DNA of 64,000 nt, taken from contig NZ_PPSL01000002.1 in the NCBI RefSeq assembly GCF_002954265.1, forward strand, positions 248,001 through 312,000, in the 5' to 3' direction. The position numbers and the translations under genes are program-made. Position 1 is the stretch's first letter, and each line of letters begins with the position of its first letter. Below are positions 42,279-51,780 of this stretch, piece after piece. Below the pieces are notes generated by a model. The model did not search any database. It was given only the letters and a program-made list of their open reading frames with translations, and had not been told where the DNA came from. This DNA comes from Flavipsychrobacter stenotrophus (GTDB lineage Bacteria > Bacteroidota > Bacteroidia > Chitinophagales > Chitinophagaceae).

Positions 42279-42717
42279 AAATTTTCTTTTTAAGAGTATA
42301 AAACAGGCTGCAAAAATAATACAATAACTTGTAAACTGCTAGTTAAGATGAATGATTTTCCGCATAAATAAGGAAATAGGGGAAAATGAGAGGGGAAACC
42401 TTAGGGAGACAATCTATCATCTACAATTTAATAGACCGTTATCAATTCATACAATACTTCCAATTATTAAAGTTGACGTTTGTTCATCTACTACCCCAAC
42501 TTTATTCATTCTAAGCCACCCACCTCAGTTTTGAATACATATTTTTCCCCTCAAAGGACACATCCTAATCACATTAAAAACAGCAACATGTCATTAGCAA
42601 CGGCCTAGAAGATCGAAGTAAAAAGGGGGATAAACGGGGGGATAGTTAAATATGGCAGTTATTTCGGGTATTTTTCTCTTGTAGATTATGTCTGTAAATT
42701 TTATATCTTTCCTGCTC
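42279..42717. other. Non-coding gap between divergent pckA and the DUF5916 gene
   Basis: The gap is about 440 bases and AT-rich. It contains the pckA -7 element (42311-42318) and, 14 bases before the ATG at 42718, the near-consensus TATCTTTC. Frames within it lack protein character. The centre (42350-42660) shows no repeat or hairpin that I could recognise. Confidence 0.6.
42311..42318 (-). promoter_or_regulatory. -7 element TATTTTTG for pckA
   Basis: On the minus strand TATTTTTG lies 32 bases before the pckA ATG, giving a leader of roughly 25 bases. It fits TAnnTTTG exactly. Confidence 0.65.
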
Positions 42718-45150
42718 ATGTTCAGGCGTTTTATTCTTTTAGTGGCTATACTGGCTATCACTGTTCCCGGCGGGAGGGTATTATATGCCCAGCAGCCGAA
42801 GAAATGCGTGAAGGCATGCCGCATAAAAACGCCTGTAGTAATAGATGGTAAGCTCAACGAGCCGGTGTGGGATTCCGCCGAAAAAGCATCTGGCTTCACC
42901 CAATTATCGCCGCGCCCCGGTGCAGGGTCGGCACTACCTACCGAGGTAAGTATTTTCTATGACGATAACGCTGTTTATATCGGTGCTATGTTGTACGATA
43001 ATCATCCCGATAGTATTTTAAAACAGCTCACAGGCAGGGATGATTTCGAATATGCCAATACCGACGCTTTTGGTGTGGCCTTCGATACCTATGGCGATCA
43101 GCAAAATGGTTTTGCCTTTTTTGTTACTGCCGGTGGGGTGCAGGCCGATGCCAAAATAAGATTTGATGGGTTTGATTATTCCTGGAATGCCGCCTGGTTC
43201 TCTAAAGCCCGCATTAGTGATAAGGGGTGGGCTGTGGAAATGAAAATACCTTACTCAGCCCTCCGTTTCCCCAAAAGTGCCGTGCAGAACTGGGGGGTAA
43301 ATTTTACCCGCACTATCCGCCGCACCCGCGAAAAATCTTACTGGAGCACGATCACCCCCGGAGTAAGCAATTACTTCAGTCAGGCAGGTGAGCTGCACGA
43401 TGTGCATGATATTCTTTCGCCAATAAGGCTGGCGTTCTTACCTTATTTATCCGCATACGGCCAAAACTTTGATGGGGCATACAGTAAGACCATCAATGGC
43501 GGACTGGATATAAAATATGGTATCAACGAGAGTTTTACGCTTGACCTTACACTTGTCCCCGATTTCGGACAGACCTTGTACGACAATAAGGTGCTTAATC
43601 TCTCCCCGGTAGAGGTACGGTATGATGAGCGCCGGTATTTCTTCACCGAGGGTATTGACCTGTTCAATAAGAACGATCTGTTCTATTCGCGCAGGGTAGG
43701 AGGCTCGCCTATTAATTCCGGCAGGTTAAATAGTTCCATCGACTCAACAGAGCTGGTAATACAAAACCCCGCTACAACCAAGTTGTACAATGCAACAAAA
43801 ATATCGGGCAGAACAAAGGGCAACCTGGGTATTGGCTTCTTTAATGCAGTTGCTGCCCCGGCCTATGCCACTGTAAGAGATACAATAAATGGTAGGGAGC
43901 GCAAACTAGAGACTGCACCGCTGACCAATTACAATGTGATCGTTCTCGATCAGGCCCTGAAGCATAATTCTTATATCAGCTTCATTAATACCAATGTGCT
44001 GCGTAAAGAAAATAGTTATAATGCCAACGTAAGTGCACTGTTATTCCGCTTTTGTAACAAGAGCAACTCATATGCCATAAGCGGCTCGTCTGATGTAAGT
44101 GATATAAGCGGCGGTAATGCTAAGGCCGATATTGGTTACAGGTATTACCTTGCATTAGGAAAGATAAAAGGCAACTACCTGGCTACATTCAGCACCCAAA
44201 CCATTAGCGATCGGTTTAATCCCAATGACCTTGGCTACCTGGGCAGGAATAACCTTTCATACTACGCACTCAACCAGTCATACAATATATATAAGCCCTT
44301 CTGGATAGCCAATTCAGCCTCCAGTAGTTTCAATATCTCTTACAATAAGATCTTTAACCCCGATGCATTTTACTCTTTCAATATAAACGGCTCGGAAAAT
44401 ATGACCTTTAAAAATTTCCTTTCTTCCTCGCTTTATTGGGATACCAAGCCTTTCAGTACCAATGACTACTTCGAACCGCGCACTCCAGGTCGATTTTATT
44501 TATATCCAAGATACTTCAACATAGGTGGTTATGTGTCTTCAGATTACCGTAAGAAGTTTGCCTGTGATGCCGAGTTAAACCATTCATCATTTGCCGAACC
44601 GGGTAGGAACAGCACTTATATATTTCTTTCACCCCGTTACAGGTTTTCAGACAAATTCTCTATGGTATATAGGGTAGAGAATACGGCCAGTAAAAATGAG
44701 GTAGGTTTTGTGAACAATGTAAATGGTGACATATACCTCGGCACCCGCGATGTGAATACCTTCGTTAACGCCCTCACCGGCGCCTACATATTTAACAACC
44801 GTATGTCGCTGAGTCTTGATGCCCGCCACTATTGGTCTCAGGCCAAATACTCCAAGTATTCGTTGCTGAATATGGATGGTACATTGTCCCCCTCTGCTTA
44901 CAATACCAACCACAACATCAACTTCAATTCATTCAACATATACACCAGTTTTGTATGGCAGTTTAAACCCGGCAGTGAAATGAGCATTGTGTACCAGAAC
45001 AGTATCTACAGCAGCGGACAGATGATAGAACATAATTACTTTAACAACCTTAATCAGACACTCGCCGCCGCCCAAAGCAACAGCCTATCCATAAAAGTCA
45101 TCTACTACCTCGATTATCTAACATTAAAGAGCAGCTTGAAGAAGGTTTAG
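42718..45150 (+). CDS. DUF5916 protein with N-terminal CBM9-like domain, outer membrane barrel
   Basis: The 810-residue protein has a signal peptide (RRFILLVAILAITVPGGRVL) and a carbohydrate-binding family 9-like beta-sandwich domain at ~40-220 (VIDGKLNEPVWDSAEKASGF, DAVYIGAMLYDNHPDS-like strands, MKIPYSALRFP). The DUF5916 region follows (from ~230: FLPYLSAYGQ, VPDFGQ...LNLSPVEVRYDERRYFFTEG) and appears as many alternating beta strands consistent with an outer membrane barrel. The substrate is unknown; the family is widespread in Bacteroidota. The start at ATG 42718 is favoured over 42688 because the signal peptide begins there. Confidence 0.88.
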   Translation: MFRRFILLVAILAITVPGGRVLYAQQPKKCVKACRIKTPVVIDGKLNEPVWDSAEKASGFTQLSPRPGAGSALPTEVSIFYDDNAVYIGAMLYDNHPDSILKQLTGRDDFEYANTDAFGVAFDTYGDQQNGFAFFVTAGGVQADAKIRFDGFDYSWNAAWFSKARISDKGWAVEMKIPYSALRFPKSAVQNWGVNFTRTIRRTREKSYWSTITPGVSNYFSQAGELHDVHDILSPIRLAFLPYLSAYGQNFDGAYSKTINGGLDIKYGINESFTLDLTLVPDFGQTLYDNKVLNLSPVEVRYDERRYFFTEGIDLFNKNDLFYSRRVGGSPINSGRLNSSIDSTELVIQNPATTKLYNATKISGRTKGNLGIGFFNAVAAPAYATVRDTINGRERKLETAPLTNYNVIVLDQALKHNSYISFINTNVLRKENSYNANVSALLFRFCNKSNSYAISGSSDVSDISGGNAKADIGYRYYLALGKIKGNYLATFSTQTISDRFNPNDLGYLGRNNLSYYALNQSYNIYKPFWIANSASSSFNISYNKIFNPDAFYSFNINGSENMTFKNFLSSSLYWDTKPFSTNDYFEPRTPGRFYLYPRYFNIGGYVSSDYRKKFACDAELNHSSFAEPGRNSTYIFLSPRYRFSDKFSMVYRVENTASKNEVGFVNNVNGDIYLGTRDVNTFVNALTGAYIFNNRMSLSLDARHYWSQAKYSKYSLLNMDGTLSPSAYNTNHNINFNSFNIYTSFVWQFKPGSEMSIVYQNSIYSSGQMIEHNYFNNLNQTLAAAQSNSLSIKVIYYLDYLTLKSSLKKV

Positions 45151-45244
45151 CGCGCAATAGTATAAGGCAGATACATTGTATGTAATGACCCAGTTAGGGG
45201 GCACCACTTTGTAGTCACTCTGCCTTCGTCTTTATTCGCAAGCC

Positions 45245-45376
45245 ATAGGCTCTCGGCCTATCAACAGGTACGCCTGTTGTCGGTCTCCGACCGACGACCA
45301 TCGGTGGGCTTTGAGATGCGCTAATAACACACTCTCCTCCTTTTTTCAAGGAGGAGTACCCGCCTTTTTCGGCGGG
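45245..45376. repeat. Cluster of five consecutive palindromes
   Basis: The five hairpins are ATAGGC-tctcg-GCCTAT (45245-45261), CAACAGG-tacg-CCTGTTG with TCGGT-ctccg-ACCGA (45262-45294), CTCCTCCTT-ttttc-AAGGAGGAG (45334-45356) and CCCGCC-tttttc-GGCGGG (45359-45376). None has a proper T run. They fill the gap between the DUF5916 gene and nadB, and parts match the elements at 3406 and 7759. A short inverted match to the 5421/6211 repeat follows at 45395-45406. Confidence 0.75.
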
Positions 45377-45496
45377 GGAGGTGGTTACCGTATCTGGACG
45401 TATTCGCTTTTTGCAACTCACTTCACACCGCATATTAACATTAACCCAATCCCTATTTTCCCTAACTTGCCAATTAATATCACAACCCACGATCAA

Positions 45497-47095
45497 ATGC
45501 TCAAAACAGACATACTCATCATAGGCTCAGGCATAGCAGGACTAACCTCCGCAGTGAAACTGGCCAAGCGCTTCCCCGATCATACTATCACCATTCTCAC
45601 CAAAGCCAATACCGACGAGACCAATACCAAATATGCACAGGGCGGCATAGCGGTAGTCAACGATCTGGAGCATGATAGCTTTGGCAAACACATAGAAGAC
45701 ACACTAATAGCTGGTGATGGCCTGTGCAACCGTGAAGTAGTGGAAATAGTAGTAAAAGAAGGACCAGCAAGAGTAAACGAAATTATAGACTGGGGCACCA
45801 ACTTTGATAAAGATAAAGAAGGCGATTACATGCGGGGTAAAGAAGGCGGTCACTCCGAATTTCGCATATTGCACTATAAAGACGTAACAGGATTAGAGAT
45901 AGAAAGGGCATTGGTGGCGGAAGCAAAGAAATACCCCAACATACAAATACATAACCACTGGTTTGTTGTTGATATTATTACGCAGCATCACCTGGGTTAC
46001 CTGGTTACCAAGGCCACGCCTGATATTACCTGCTATGGTGTATACGCGCTTAACCTCACTAACAATAAGATAGAGAAGATATTATCTCGTGTTACCTTAA
46101 TGTCTACCGGTGGGGCAGGGCAGGCATACCGTACTACTACTAATCCTAAGATTGCCACCGGCGATGGTATAGCCATGGCCTACCGTGCTAAGGGTCGCAT
46201 AGAGAACATGGAGTTCATCCAGTTTCATCCTACTGCATTGTATGAGGCCGGAGTAAGCCCATCATTCCTTATTACCGAGGCGGTAAGAGGCGACGGAGGT
46301 ATTCTTAGAAATAAGAACGGCGAAGCCTTTATGCCATCCTACGATCCGCGTGCTGATCTTGCGCCACGCGATGTGGTGGCACGTGCTATAGATAGTGAAA
46401 TGAAGCGGACAGGTACAGAGCATGTCTACCTCGATTGTCGTGCGATGGACCATGAAAAGTTTCAGGCGCACTTCCCCAACATCTACGCTAAGTGCATGAG
46501 CGTGGGCATCAATGTGTTTGAGCAAATGATACCTGTAGCACCGGCGGCACATTATTGCTGCGGCGGCATAAAGGTTGATGAAATGGGCAGGTCGTCGATC
46601 CTGAACATGTATGCATGCGGAGAGTGCTCCAGCACAGGCTTACACGGCGCTAACCGACTGGCTTCTAACTCATTGCTCGAGGCTATAGTCTTTGCCCACA
46701 GGTGTGCCGAGAACATGGCTGAACGACTGGATTTTGTACAGTTCAACGATGATGTTCCCGACTGGAATGCATCCGGCACAACAGATCCTAAAGAAATGAT
46801 CCTCATCACGCAGAGCCTAAAAGAAGTGCAGTTGGTGATGAGTGATTATGTAGGTATTGTGCGTAACGATATTCGCCTGCACAGGGCCATGCGTCGTATA
46901 GACCTGCTTCATGAAGAGATGGAAGAGCTGTATAAAACTGCAACATTATCTCCGCAACTATGCGAACTGCGTAACCTTATTACCATTGGTTACCTGGTAG
47001 TAAAAGGTGCCCAGTTCCGCAAAGAAAGCCGTGGCCTACACTTCAACACCGACTACCCGAACAAGAGTGAATTGCTGCAGCAGATAGTGCTGTAG
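45497..47095 (+). CDS. nadB: L-aspartate oxidase
   Basis: NadB oxidises L-aspartate to iminoaspartate, the first step of de novo NAD synthesis, using FAD. The 532-residue protein has the N-terminal dinucleotide fold ILIIGSGIAGLTSAVKLA (~6-23) and TNTKYAQGGIAVV. Catalytic-region motifs are GGHSEFRILHYKDVTGLEI and FIQFHPTALYEAG, and the second FAD site is AAHYCCGGIKVDEMGRSS...ACGECSSTGLHGANRLASNSLLEAIVFAHR. The helical C-terminal domain is present. The ATG at 45497 fits the Rossmann start; the frame is open further upstream but that part runs through the palindrome cluster. nadA and nadC are not in the window. Confidence 0.95.
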   Translation: MLKTDILIIGSGIAGLTSAVKLAKRFPDHTITILTKANTDETNTKYAQGGIAVVNDLEHDSFGKHIEDTLIAGDGLCNREVVEIVVKEGPARVNEIIDWGTNFDKDKEGDYMRGKEGGHSEFRILHYKDVTGLEIERALVAEAKKYPNIQIHNHWFVVDIITQHHLGYLVTKATPDITCYGVYALNLTNNKIEKILSRVTLMSTGGAGQAYRTTTNPKIATGDGIAMAYRAKGRIENMEFIQFHPTALYEAGVSPSFLITEAVRGDGGILRNKNGEAFMPSYDPRADLAPRDVVARAIDSEMKRTGTEHVYLDCRAMDHEKFQAHFPNIYAKCMSVGINVFEQMIPVAPAAHYCCGGIKVDEMGRSSILNMYACGECSSTGLHGANRLASNSLLEAIVFAHRCAENMAERLDFVQFNDDVPDWNASGTTDPKEMILITQSLKEVQLVMSDYVGIVRNDIRLHRAMRRIDLLHEEMEELYKTATLSPQLCELRNLITIGYLVVKGAQFRKESRGLHFNTDYPNKSELLQQIVL

Positions 47096-47105
47096 CCGAT
47101 ATAGA

Positions 47106-47133
47106 AATAACCCGGCAACATTGCCGGGTTATT
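47106..47133. terminator. Bidirectional terminator between nadB and the choice-of-anchor V gene
   Basis: AATAACCCGGCAA and TTGCCGGGTTATT form a perfect thirteen-base-pair repeat with two central bases. It sits eleven bases after the nadB stop and 24 bases after the convergent gene's stop. T-rich bases on both sides allow use in either direction. Confidence 0.85.
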
Positions 47134-47156
47134 TAACACTCTTATAATGACATTGC

Positions 47157-48065
47157 TTACTGCTTCACTATTGCCCTTGCCATCCTTCCGTTTCCGGTCA
47201 TTATCTCTACATTATAGATGCCAGTGGCAAGGTTGCCGGTGTTAATAATAGCCACGCCAGATGTAAGGTTGCCACTATAGACTCTTACTCCATTAGTAGC
47301 ATAGATATCAATAATCCCCTCGGCATTCGCCTCCTCTGTATGTATGTTCAATATGTCACTACATGGATTAGGATAGAATAGTACTTTACTGCCTGTTATA
47401 GTATTGCCTACCGCATTTGAGCCGCTGCCATTACCTTCTGTAAGCACAACCACGGGCGATGTATTGGGCATACTGATTTCGTCATCATCATCATCGGTTG
47501 GTTTTGATTTTACACCACCCGGCAGGCCGCGGTGCTCATCTTCACCAAGTGGATTGAGGATACTATAGAAGCTCACGTCTCCGCTGCCTGCTGCGGGAGC
47601 GGTCCAGGAGAAACGGGCCACAAAATGATTGGTAAACGTATCGTTCAGCGCATCTTTATGCTCTACTATCTGTAGTCCGCCCAATGACGTAACCCTCAGA
47701 TGCGTACCCGATGTTACAGCGAAGCTACCTGCCTGCGCAGAGCTATTCAAAACTGCAGAAACCTGGAAGCCAAACTCATCGAGTGTTATGCCTGCGGCGG
47801 TGTTGTTGCCGGTAATGGCTACAGTATAATTGGCTCCCGGCGAGTATTGAGAAACGGCTACTCCTGCTGAGTTATATACTTTAACCTCTACAATAGTTGT
47901 TGGCGCATTAACGCCGTGGCATCCGCTGCCGGCACAATTGGCCGCACCACCCTGGCTGCCGGTTCTGTTAAGGCCGCCTTCATACGCAGGGCCATGTTCA
48001 TAGCTACTAAAGATAAGGATGCCGAAGCATGAGGTAAGCGCAATGACTAGTAAATTTCGTTTCAT
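47157..48065 (-). CDS. Choice-of-anchor V domain protein with T9SS type A sorting domain
   Basis: The 302-residue protein has a signal peptide or membrane start (NLLVIALTSCFGILIFSSY), then GPAYEGGLNRTGSQGG and the C-x4-C-H motif (Cys44, Cys49, His50). A reeler-like beta-sandwich follows (~55-185, SPGANYTVAITGNNTAAGITLDEFGFQ). An acidic linker (DDDDDE) leads to a T9SS type A domain (KVLFYPNPCSDILNIHT ... MARAIVKQ). This is the domain arrangement of choice-of-anchor V proteins in Bacteroidota. The C-x4-CH spacing is not that of a heme c site. Its function is unknown. Confidence 0.88.
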   Translation of the reverse strand: MKRNLLVIALTSCFGILIFSSYEHGPAYEGGLNRTGSQGGAANCAGSGCHGVNAPTTIVEVKVYNSAGVAVSQYSPGANYTVAITGNNTAAGITLDEFGFQVSAVLNSSAQAGSFAVTSGTHLRVTSLGGLQIVEHKDALNDTFTNHFVARFSWTAPAAGSGDVSFYSILNPLGEDEHRGLPGGVKSKPTDDDDDEISMPNTSPVVVLTEGNGSGSNAVGNTITGSKVLFYPNPCSDILNIHTEEANAEGIIDIYATNGVRVYSGNLTSGVAIINTGNLATGIYNVEIMTGNGRMARAIVKQ

Positions 48066-48247
48066 GATTATAGTGCACCTCTTTTATAAGGCGGTGCAAA
48101 GAAATGAAACGACGAGCCCTAAAGCTTACACAAAGAGGAATAAGAACGAGGACGGTTTGTGAAATCAGGAACATTCCGTCACACACTCAGTATATAATAA
48201 TTTTCAGTTCAAGAATTTTTTTCGCCTTTCTTTCTACAGGCATTAAG

Positions 48248-50227
48248 CTATTCCTGTTCTACCCAAGCACCATGTTCCTTCAGCAGGCCTATCAGCTCAT
48301 CTACAGCTACTTCGCTGGGTACGTTCTTTTTCATTACGTCCTTGCTTTTGTAGAGCGTTATCTTGCCAGGGCCGCTGCCTACATAGCCGAAGTCGGCATC
48401 GGCCATCTCGCCAGGGCCATTTACTATGCAACCCATGATGGCTATTTTCACACCCTTCAGGTGATTGGTGGCAGCGCGTATCTTGGCGGTAGTTTCCTGT
48501 AGGTCGAACAGGGTGCGGCCGCAACTTGGGCAACTGATGTATTCGGTTTTGCTGATGCGGGTGCGCGTGGCCTGCAGTATAGAGAACGCAGTGTTGTTGA
48601 GGAACTGCTCATTGCTCTTTACTTCCAGGTAAGTGCGCCCCGTCATCTGTGTGCTCTCGGGTTGTGCGTGATGGTTGGCCAACCAGGTACCGTCGCCAAA
48701 CCCATCGAGTAGCAAGCCGCCTGCTTCTGTAGCAAAGTGTATCAATTGTTCGTCGACTGTTTTATCGGTGCTATCTACACGCAGTATTAACGGGTTTTGT
48801 ATACCCAGACTCATTAGTAAAGCTATAAAGCTACGCGCCGGCATAATGCCTTTGCCTCTGCTTCTATGTGCCACTACTACGGCTTTAGTATCAGGCTTCA
48901 GCAGGTCGAATAACTGTGCATCGTAGTTGTCTACATCAACGGCTACAAAATGAATAGAATCTACCGATGCCATACCATTCATATACTCATGCTGGGTAAA
49001 CAGGGGGTGATATTTCAGCGGGTCTATTGCCGTATTCCATGTGGCAGTATCACAGATCACCTGTAGTGTACCGGGTAATGCGAAATCTACTTTTCTGTTA
49101 CCGGTATAAATATAGTCTGCTGCACCATCGCCAATGTTCCACTTGTCTGATTCTTCGTTATAAGTATAGCCAATAGACTCAAGGCTCTTAGTGGTAATGT
49201 CAACGCCACTCATATCTGCCACAACAACAGGCACGTGACCTATGCCAATATGCTGCACGGGTGCGCTCTGCCTGCGGCTATATTCAAATGGGTTGTATGG
49301 CAGTATGATCTTATTTTCAGGAACTATGATGCCCTGTGGGCGGTTACTATACCGCTTCACTATATCCTTGCATACCGGCATCTCAAATTCCGGGTCTTCG
49401 GTTAGTGATACCCTTATGGTATCGCCTATGCCATCCTCCAACAGTGTGCAAATGCCTATAGCACTTTTTATACGGCCGTCTTCACCGTCACCGGCTTCAG
49501 TAACGCCAAGGTGTAGCGGATAACATTCTCCAAACTCTTCGTCCATCTTCTGCACCAGTAGCCGGTATGCCTGCACCATTACCTGCGGGTTGCTGCTCTT
49601 CATGCTGAGGATGATCTGGTGGTAACTCTCATCGCGGGCTATCCGCAGAAACTCCATAGCACTTTCAACCATGCCTATCGGTGAGTCGCCATAGCGGCTC
49701 ATGATACGGTCGCTGAGCGAGCCGTGGTTGGTGCCTATGCGCATGGCAGTACCATGTTCCTTACATATCTTCACCAGCGGTGTAAACCGCTTACGGATAT
49801 GGTCTATTTCCTCTGCATATTCCGCATCGGTATACTCTATAAAATCAAACTTCTTTTTGTCTACATAGTTGCCTGGGTTCACGCGCACCTTTTCTACTAT
49901 GCGGGCAGCTATTTCAGCAGCATTGGGGGTAAAGTGTATATCTGCTATCAGGGGAGTATCATATCCTCTGGCGCGCAGTTCATTCTTTATGTTGCGCAGG
50001 TTCTCGGCCTCATTTTTACTGGGAGCTGTTATGCGCACCAGTTCTGCACCGGCTTCTATACAACGAATGGTTTGCGCCACGGTGGCGGCAGTATCCATAG
50101 TGTCGGTAGTCGTCATGGTCTGTATGCGAATAGGGTTATTATTCCCCAATAGCAATCCACCAATAGCTACCTCGCGGGTAGGCAATCTCTTATAATCTGT
50201 AAGCGATACACAATACTGTTGCAGCAT
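48248..50227 (-). CDS. ispG: 4-hydroxy-3-methylbut-2-en-1-yl diphosphate synthase, long form
   Basis: IspG (GcpE) converts MEcPP to HMBPP in the MEP isoprenoid pathway using a [4Fe-4S] cluster. The 659-residue protein has the TIM-barrel N-terminal part (REVAIGGLLLGNNNPIRIQTMT, IRCIEAGAELVRITAPS, RVNPGNYVDKKKF, RIGTNHGSLSDRI). A large middle insertion (~270-520) follows. The C-terminal cluster domain has Cys566 and Cys569 in ISCPSCGRT and Cys600 in IMGCIVNGPGEM. The three-domain long form is that of Bacteroidota, Chlamydiae and plants, against ~370-400 residues in Escherichia coli. The ATG at 50227 was chosen because an in-frame TTG at 50236 lies inside the promoter element. Confidence 0.96.
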   Translation of the reverse strand: MLQQYCVSLTDYKRLPTREVAIGGLLLGNNNPIRIQTMTTTDTMDTAATVAQTIRCIEAGAELVRITAPSKNEAENLRNIKNELRARGYDTPLIADIHFTPNAAEIAARIVEKVRVNPGNYVDKKKFDFIEYTDAEYAEEIDHIRKRFTPLVKICKEHGTAMRIGTNHGSLSDRIMSRYGDSPIGMVESAMEFLRIARDESYHQIILSMKSSNPQVMVQAYRLLVQKMDEEFGECYPLHLGVTEAGDGEDGRIKSAIGICTLLEDGIGDTIRVSLTEDPEFEMPVCKDIVKRYSNRPQGIIVPENKIILPYNPFEYSRRQSAPVQHIGIGHVPVVVADMSGVDITTKSLESIGYTYNEESDKWNIGDGAADYIYTGNRKVDFALPGTLQVICDTATWNTAIDPLKYHPLFTQHEYMNGMASVDSIHFVAVDVDNYDAQLFDLLKPDTKAVVVAHRSRGKGIMPARSFIALLMSLGIQNPLILRVDSTDKTVDEQLIHFATEAGGLLLDGFGDGTWLANHHAQPESTQMTGRTYLEVKSNEQFLNNTAFSILQATRTRISKTEYISCPSCGRTLFDLQETTAKIRAATNHLKGVKIAIMGCIVNGPGEMADADFGYVGSGPGKITLYKSKDVMKKNVPSEVAVDELIGLLKEHGAWVEQE

Positions 50228-50233
50228 AGAAGA

Positions 50234-50241
50234 CAAAGTTA
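50234..50241 (-). promoter_or_regulatory. -7 element TAACTTTG, 6 bases before the ispG ATG
   Basis: On the minus strand TAACTTTG is followed by TCTTCT and ATG. The transcript should begin at or within a base or two of the start codon, so ispG is another leaderless candidate. Confidence 0.65.
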
Positions 50242-50349
50242 ATTGAAAATGGGCTTCAATAGAGTTGAGTATTAACAGTCATTAACCATCAATAATTGAG
50301 AATTAACAGAAATATCTGTTTCTGTTAATGACATATATTGAAATGTAGT

Positions 50350-51639
50350 TTATTTCGCTTTCCCCTGCAGCACAGCCATCGCCCTATCCAGTGCCACATC
50401 TCTGCCCGTGACCGGTGTTTTAGTATAGTCTATAACAATGTCTGGCACAAACTGCTCGCGTGGAGTGCCGTTTACATGGTAGAGCCGCTCTGCGGGGAAT
50501 GAATAATGGATATGCGTATTGGGTAATTCATAAGGGTAGGTGGCACCGCAGAGGCGGGCGAGGGGAGTGCCAATGATCTTTGCTTTTGTTGTTGCTGAGA
50601 AGCCGATAGTGATACCTTCTGCTATGCTGCCGGTAAAGTGGTCGGCCAGTACTACCAGTGGTTTGTTGTAATATTTGCCCGGCCTGGGCGATACTATTTC
50701 TACCCAGCTGCGCTGTATGCCGGTTTGTTTTCCTTCAGCATACAGTTCATGCTTCTGGTAAAATTGTTCCTTATTGGTAAACCAGCCCAGTATGGCACGG
50801 GCAACGGTGGTATTGCCACCACTTGGTGTTTCGCGAAGGTCTAGTACCAGTCCACTAGTCCCCAGCATGGTTTGCATTACGCTGTCCAGCACTGGGATCA
50901 TGTCATTGTCTCCGAGACAGTTGTTGAGTTTTACATAACCGATGTTACCCATTATCTTGCCCTCTACCATGCTGCCATAAGTGTAATGTTCGCCCGTTAG
51001 TCCGTTCCACTGACCATGGCCGGTCCACACATCGGGCGTGTATTCCTTTATTTTTCCTGATTGATCCTTTAATGTAAATTTCAGGTCCTGGTCGTGCGTG
51101 CCTGCCATAGCCACGTTCAGGGCATAGTTCCGGGCAGCAGCGTCCACAGTTTTCAAAGACTTGCCTACATAGCGTTGAATTGCTTTTTCTACAGGTATAC
51201 CATTAATGGCTATTACCTCCATACCTGCGGTTACGTATGCATGCTCGGAAGCAAAGTCCTGTCTCACTTCTGTTATTATCGGTTTCCCGTCAATATATTC
51301 TGCCCATACTTCACTGCCAGATGGTACCAACCGGGCAGAGTTCATATTATTGGTGTTGAGCCCCGCGTGGTGGTCATATATTTCGGTAAAAACATCTTCC
51401 AGCAGGCTTACAAAGGATGCCCGTGAGCTAACGGTGTCTACGCGTGGTGAATAGATCTCTTTCACTTTTGCCCAGTCGGTCTGCTTCTTATTGAAATAGC
51501 AATAGTCCTCGTCTATCGACTTCCAGAAGTAGTTGAAATCTTCTTTGTACTGGGCGGATGTGAATTGCTGCTGTGCCTGGGTTGCAGAGCCCACAATAAA
51601 GAGTAACAGTGTAAATAGTTGTTTCACGGTCTTTAGCAT
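50350..51639 (-). CDS. Secreted S41-family (C-terminal processing-type) peptidase
   Basis: The 429-residue protein has a signal peptide (QLFTLLLFIVGSATQAQ), an N-terminal helical region, a short PDZ-like segment (VTAGMEVIAINGIPVEKAI, ~137-154) and the S41 catalytic core. IGYVKLNNCLGD, LVLDLRETPSGGN and ADHFTGSIAEGITIGF carry the likely nucleophile Ser338 and nearby Glu341 in place of the usual SASAxE-type motif, and IGTPLARLCGATYPYELPN follows. It should cleave proteins in the periplasm or at the surface. It is upstream of ispG on the same strand, but separated by a gap and by the ispG promoter. Confidence 0.85.
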   Translation of the reverse strand: MLKTVKQLFTLLLFIVGSATQAQQQFTSAQYKEDFNYFWKSIDEDYCYFNKKQTDWAKVKEIYSPRVDTVSSRASFVSLLEDVFTEIYDHHAGLNTNNMNSARLVPSGSEVWAEYIDGKPIITEVRQDFASEHAYVTAGMEVIAINGIPVEKAIQRYVGKSLKTVDAAARNYALNVAMAGTHDQDLKFTLKDQSGKIKEYTPDVWTGHGQWNGLTGEHYTYGSMVEGKIMGNIGYVKLNNCLGDNDMIPVLDSVMQTMLGTSGLVLDLRETPSGGNTTVARAILGWFTNKEQFYQKHELYAEGKQTGIQRSWVEIVSPRPGKYYNKPLVVLADHFTGSIAEGITIGFSATTKAKIIGTPLARLCGATYPYELPNTHIHYSFPAERLYHVNGTPREQFVPDIVIDYTKTPVTGRDVALDRAMAVLQGKAK

Positions 51640-51710
51640 TAAGGAATGTAAAGATAAGTGATCGATACATGTCCCGAAATTTGTTAGCCAACATATCTTT
51701 ACCGAGAAAC

Positions 51711-51759
51711 AAAAAAGTGCGATCCAATCCTACTTTTAATGTAGACTGGATCGCACTTT
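51711..51759 (-). terminator. Intrinsic terminator with long loop after the 136-residue protein gene
   Basis: AAAGTGCGATCCA and TGGATCGCACTTT form a perfect thirteen-base-pair stem with a twenty-base loop that itself contains CTAC/GTAG. On the minus strand it is followed by a T-rich stretch. It lies 22 bases after the stop codon. Confidence 0.88.
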
Positions 51760-51780
51760 ATATTATTGCAGGTGTTTTCT

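Noticed and set aside
45311-45496. Upstream extension of nadB to an ATG at 45311
   Set aside because: The extra 62 codons run through palindromic repeats and give a low-complexity Gly-rich peptide; the FAD-binding fold starts at 45497.
47157-48065. Heme c site in the choice-of-anchor V protein
   Set aside because: The motif is C-x4-C-H (Cys44, Cys49, His50), not CXXCH, and no distal ligand pattern is evident.
48104-48502. Plus-strand open frame of 132 codons overlapping ispG
   Set aside because: Most of it is antisense to the essential iron-sulfur end of ispG and has no recognisable family.
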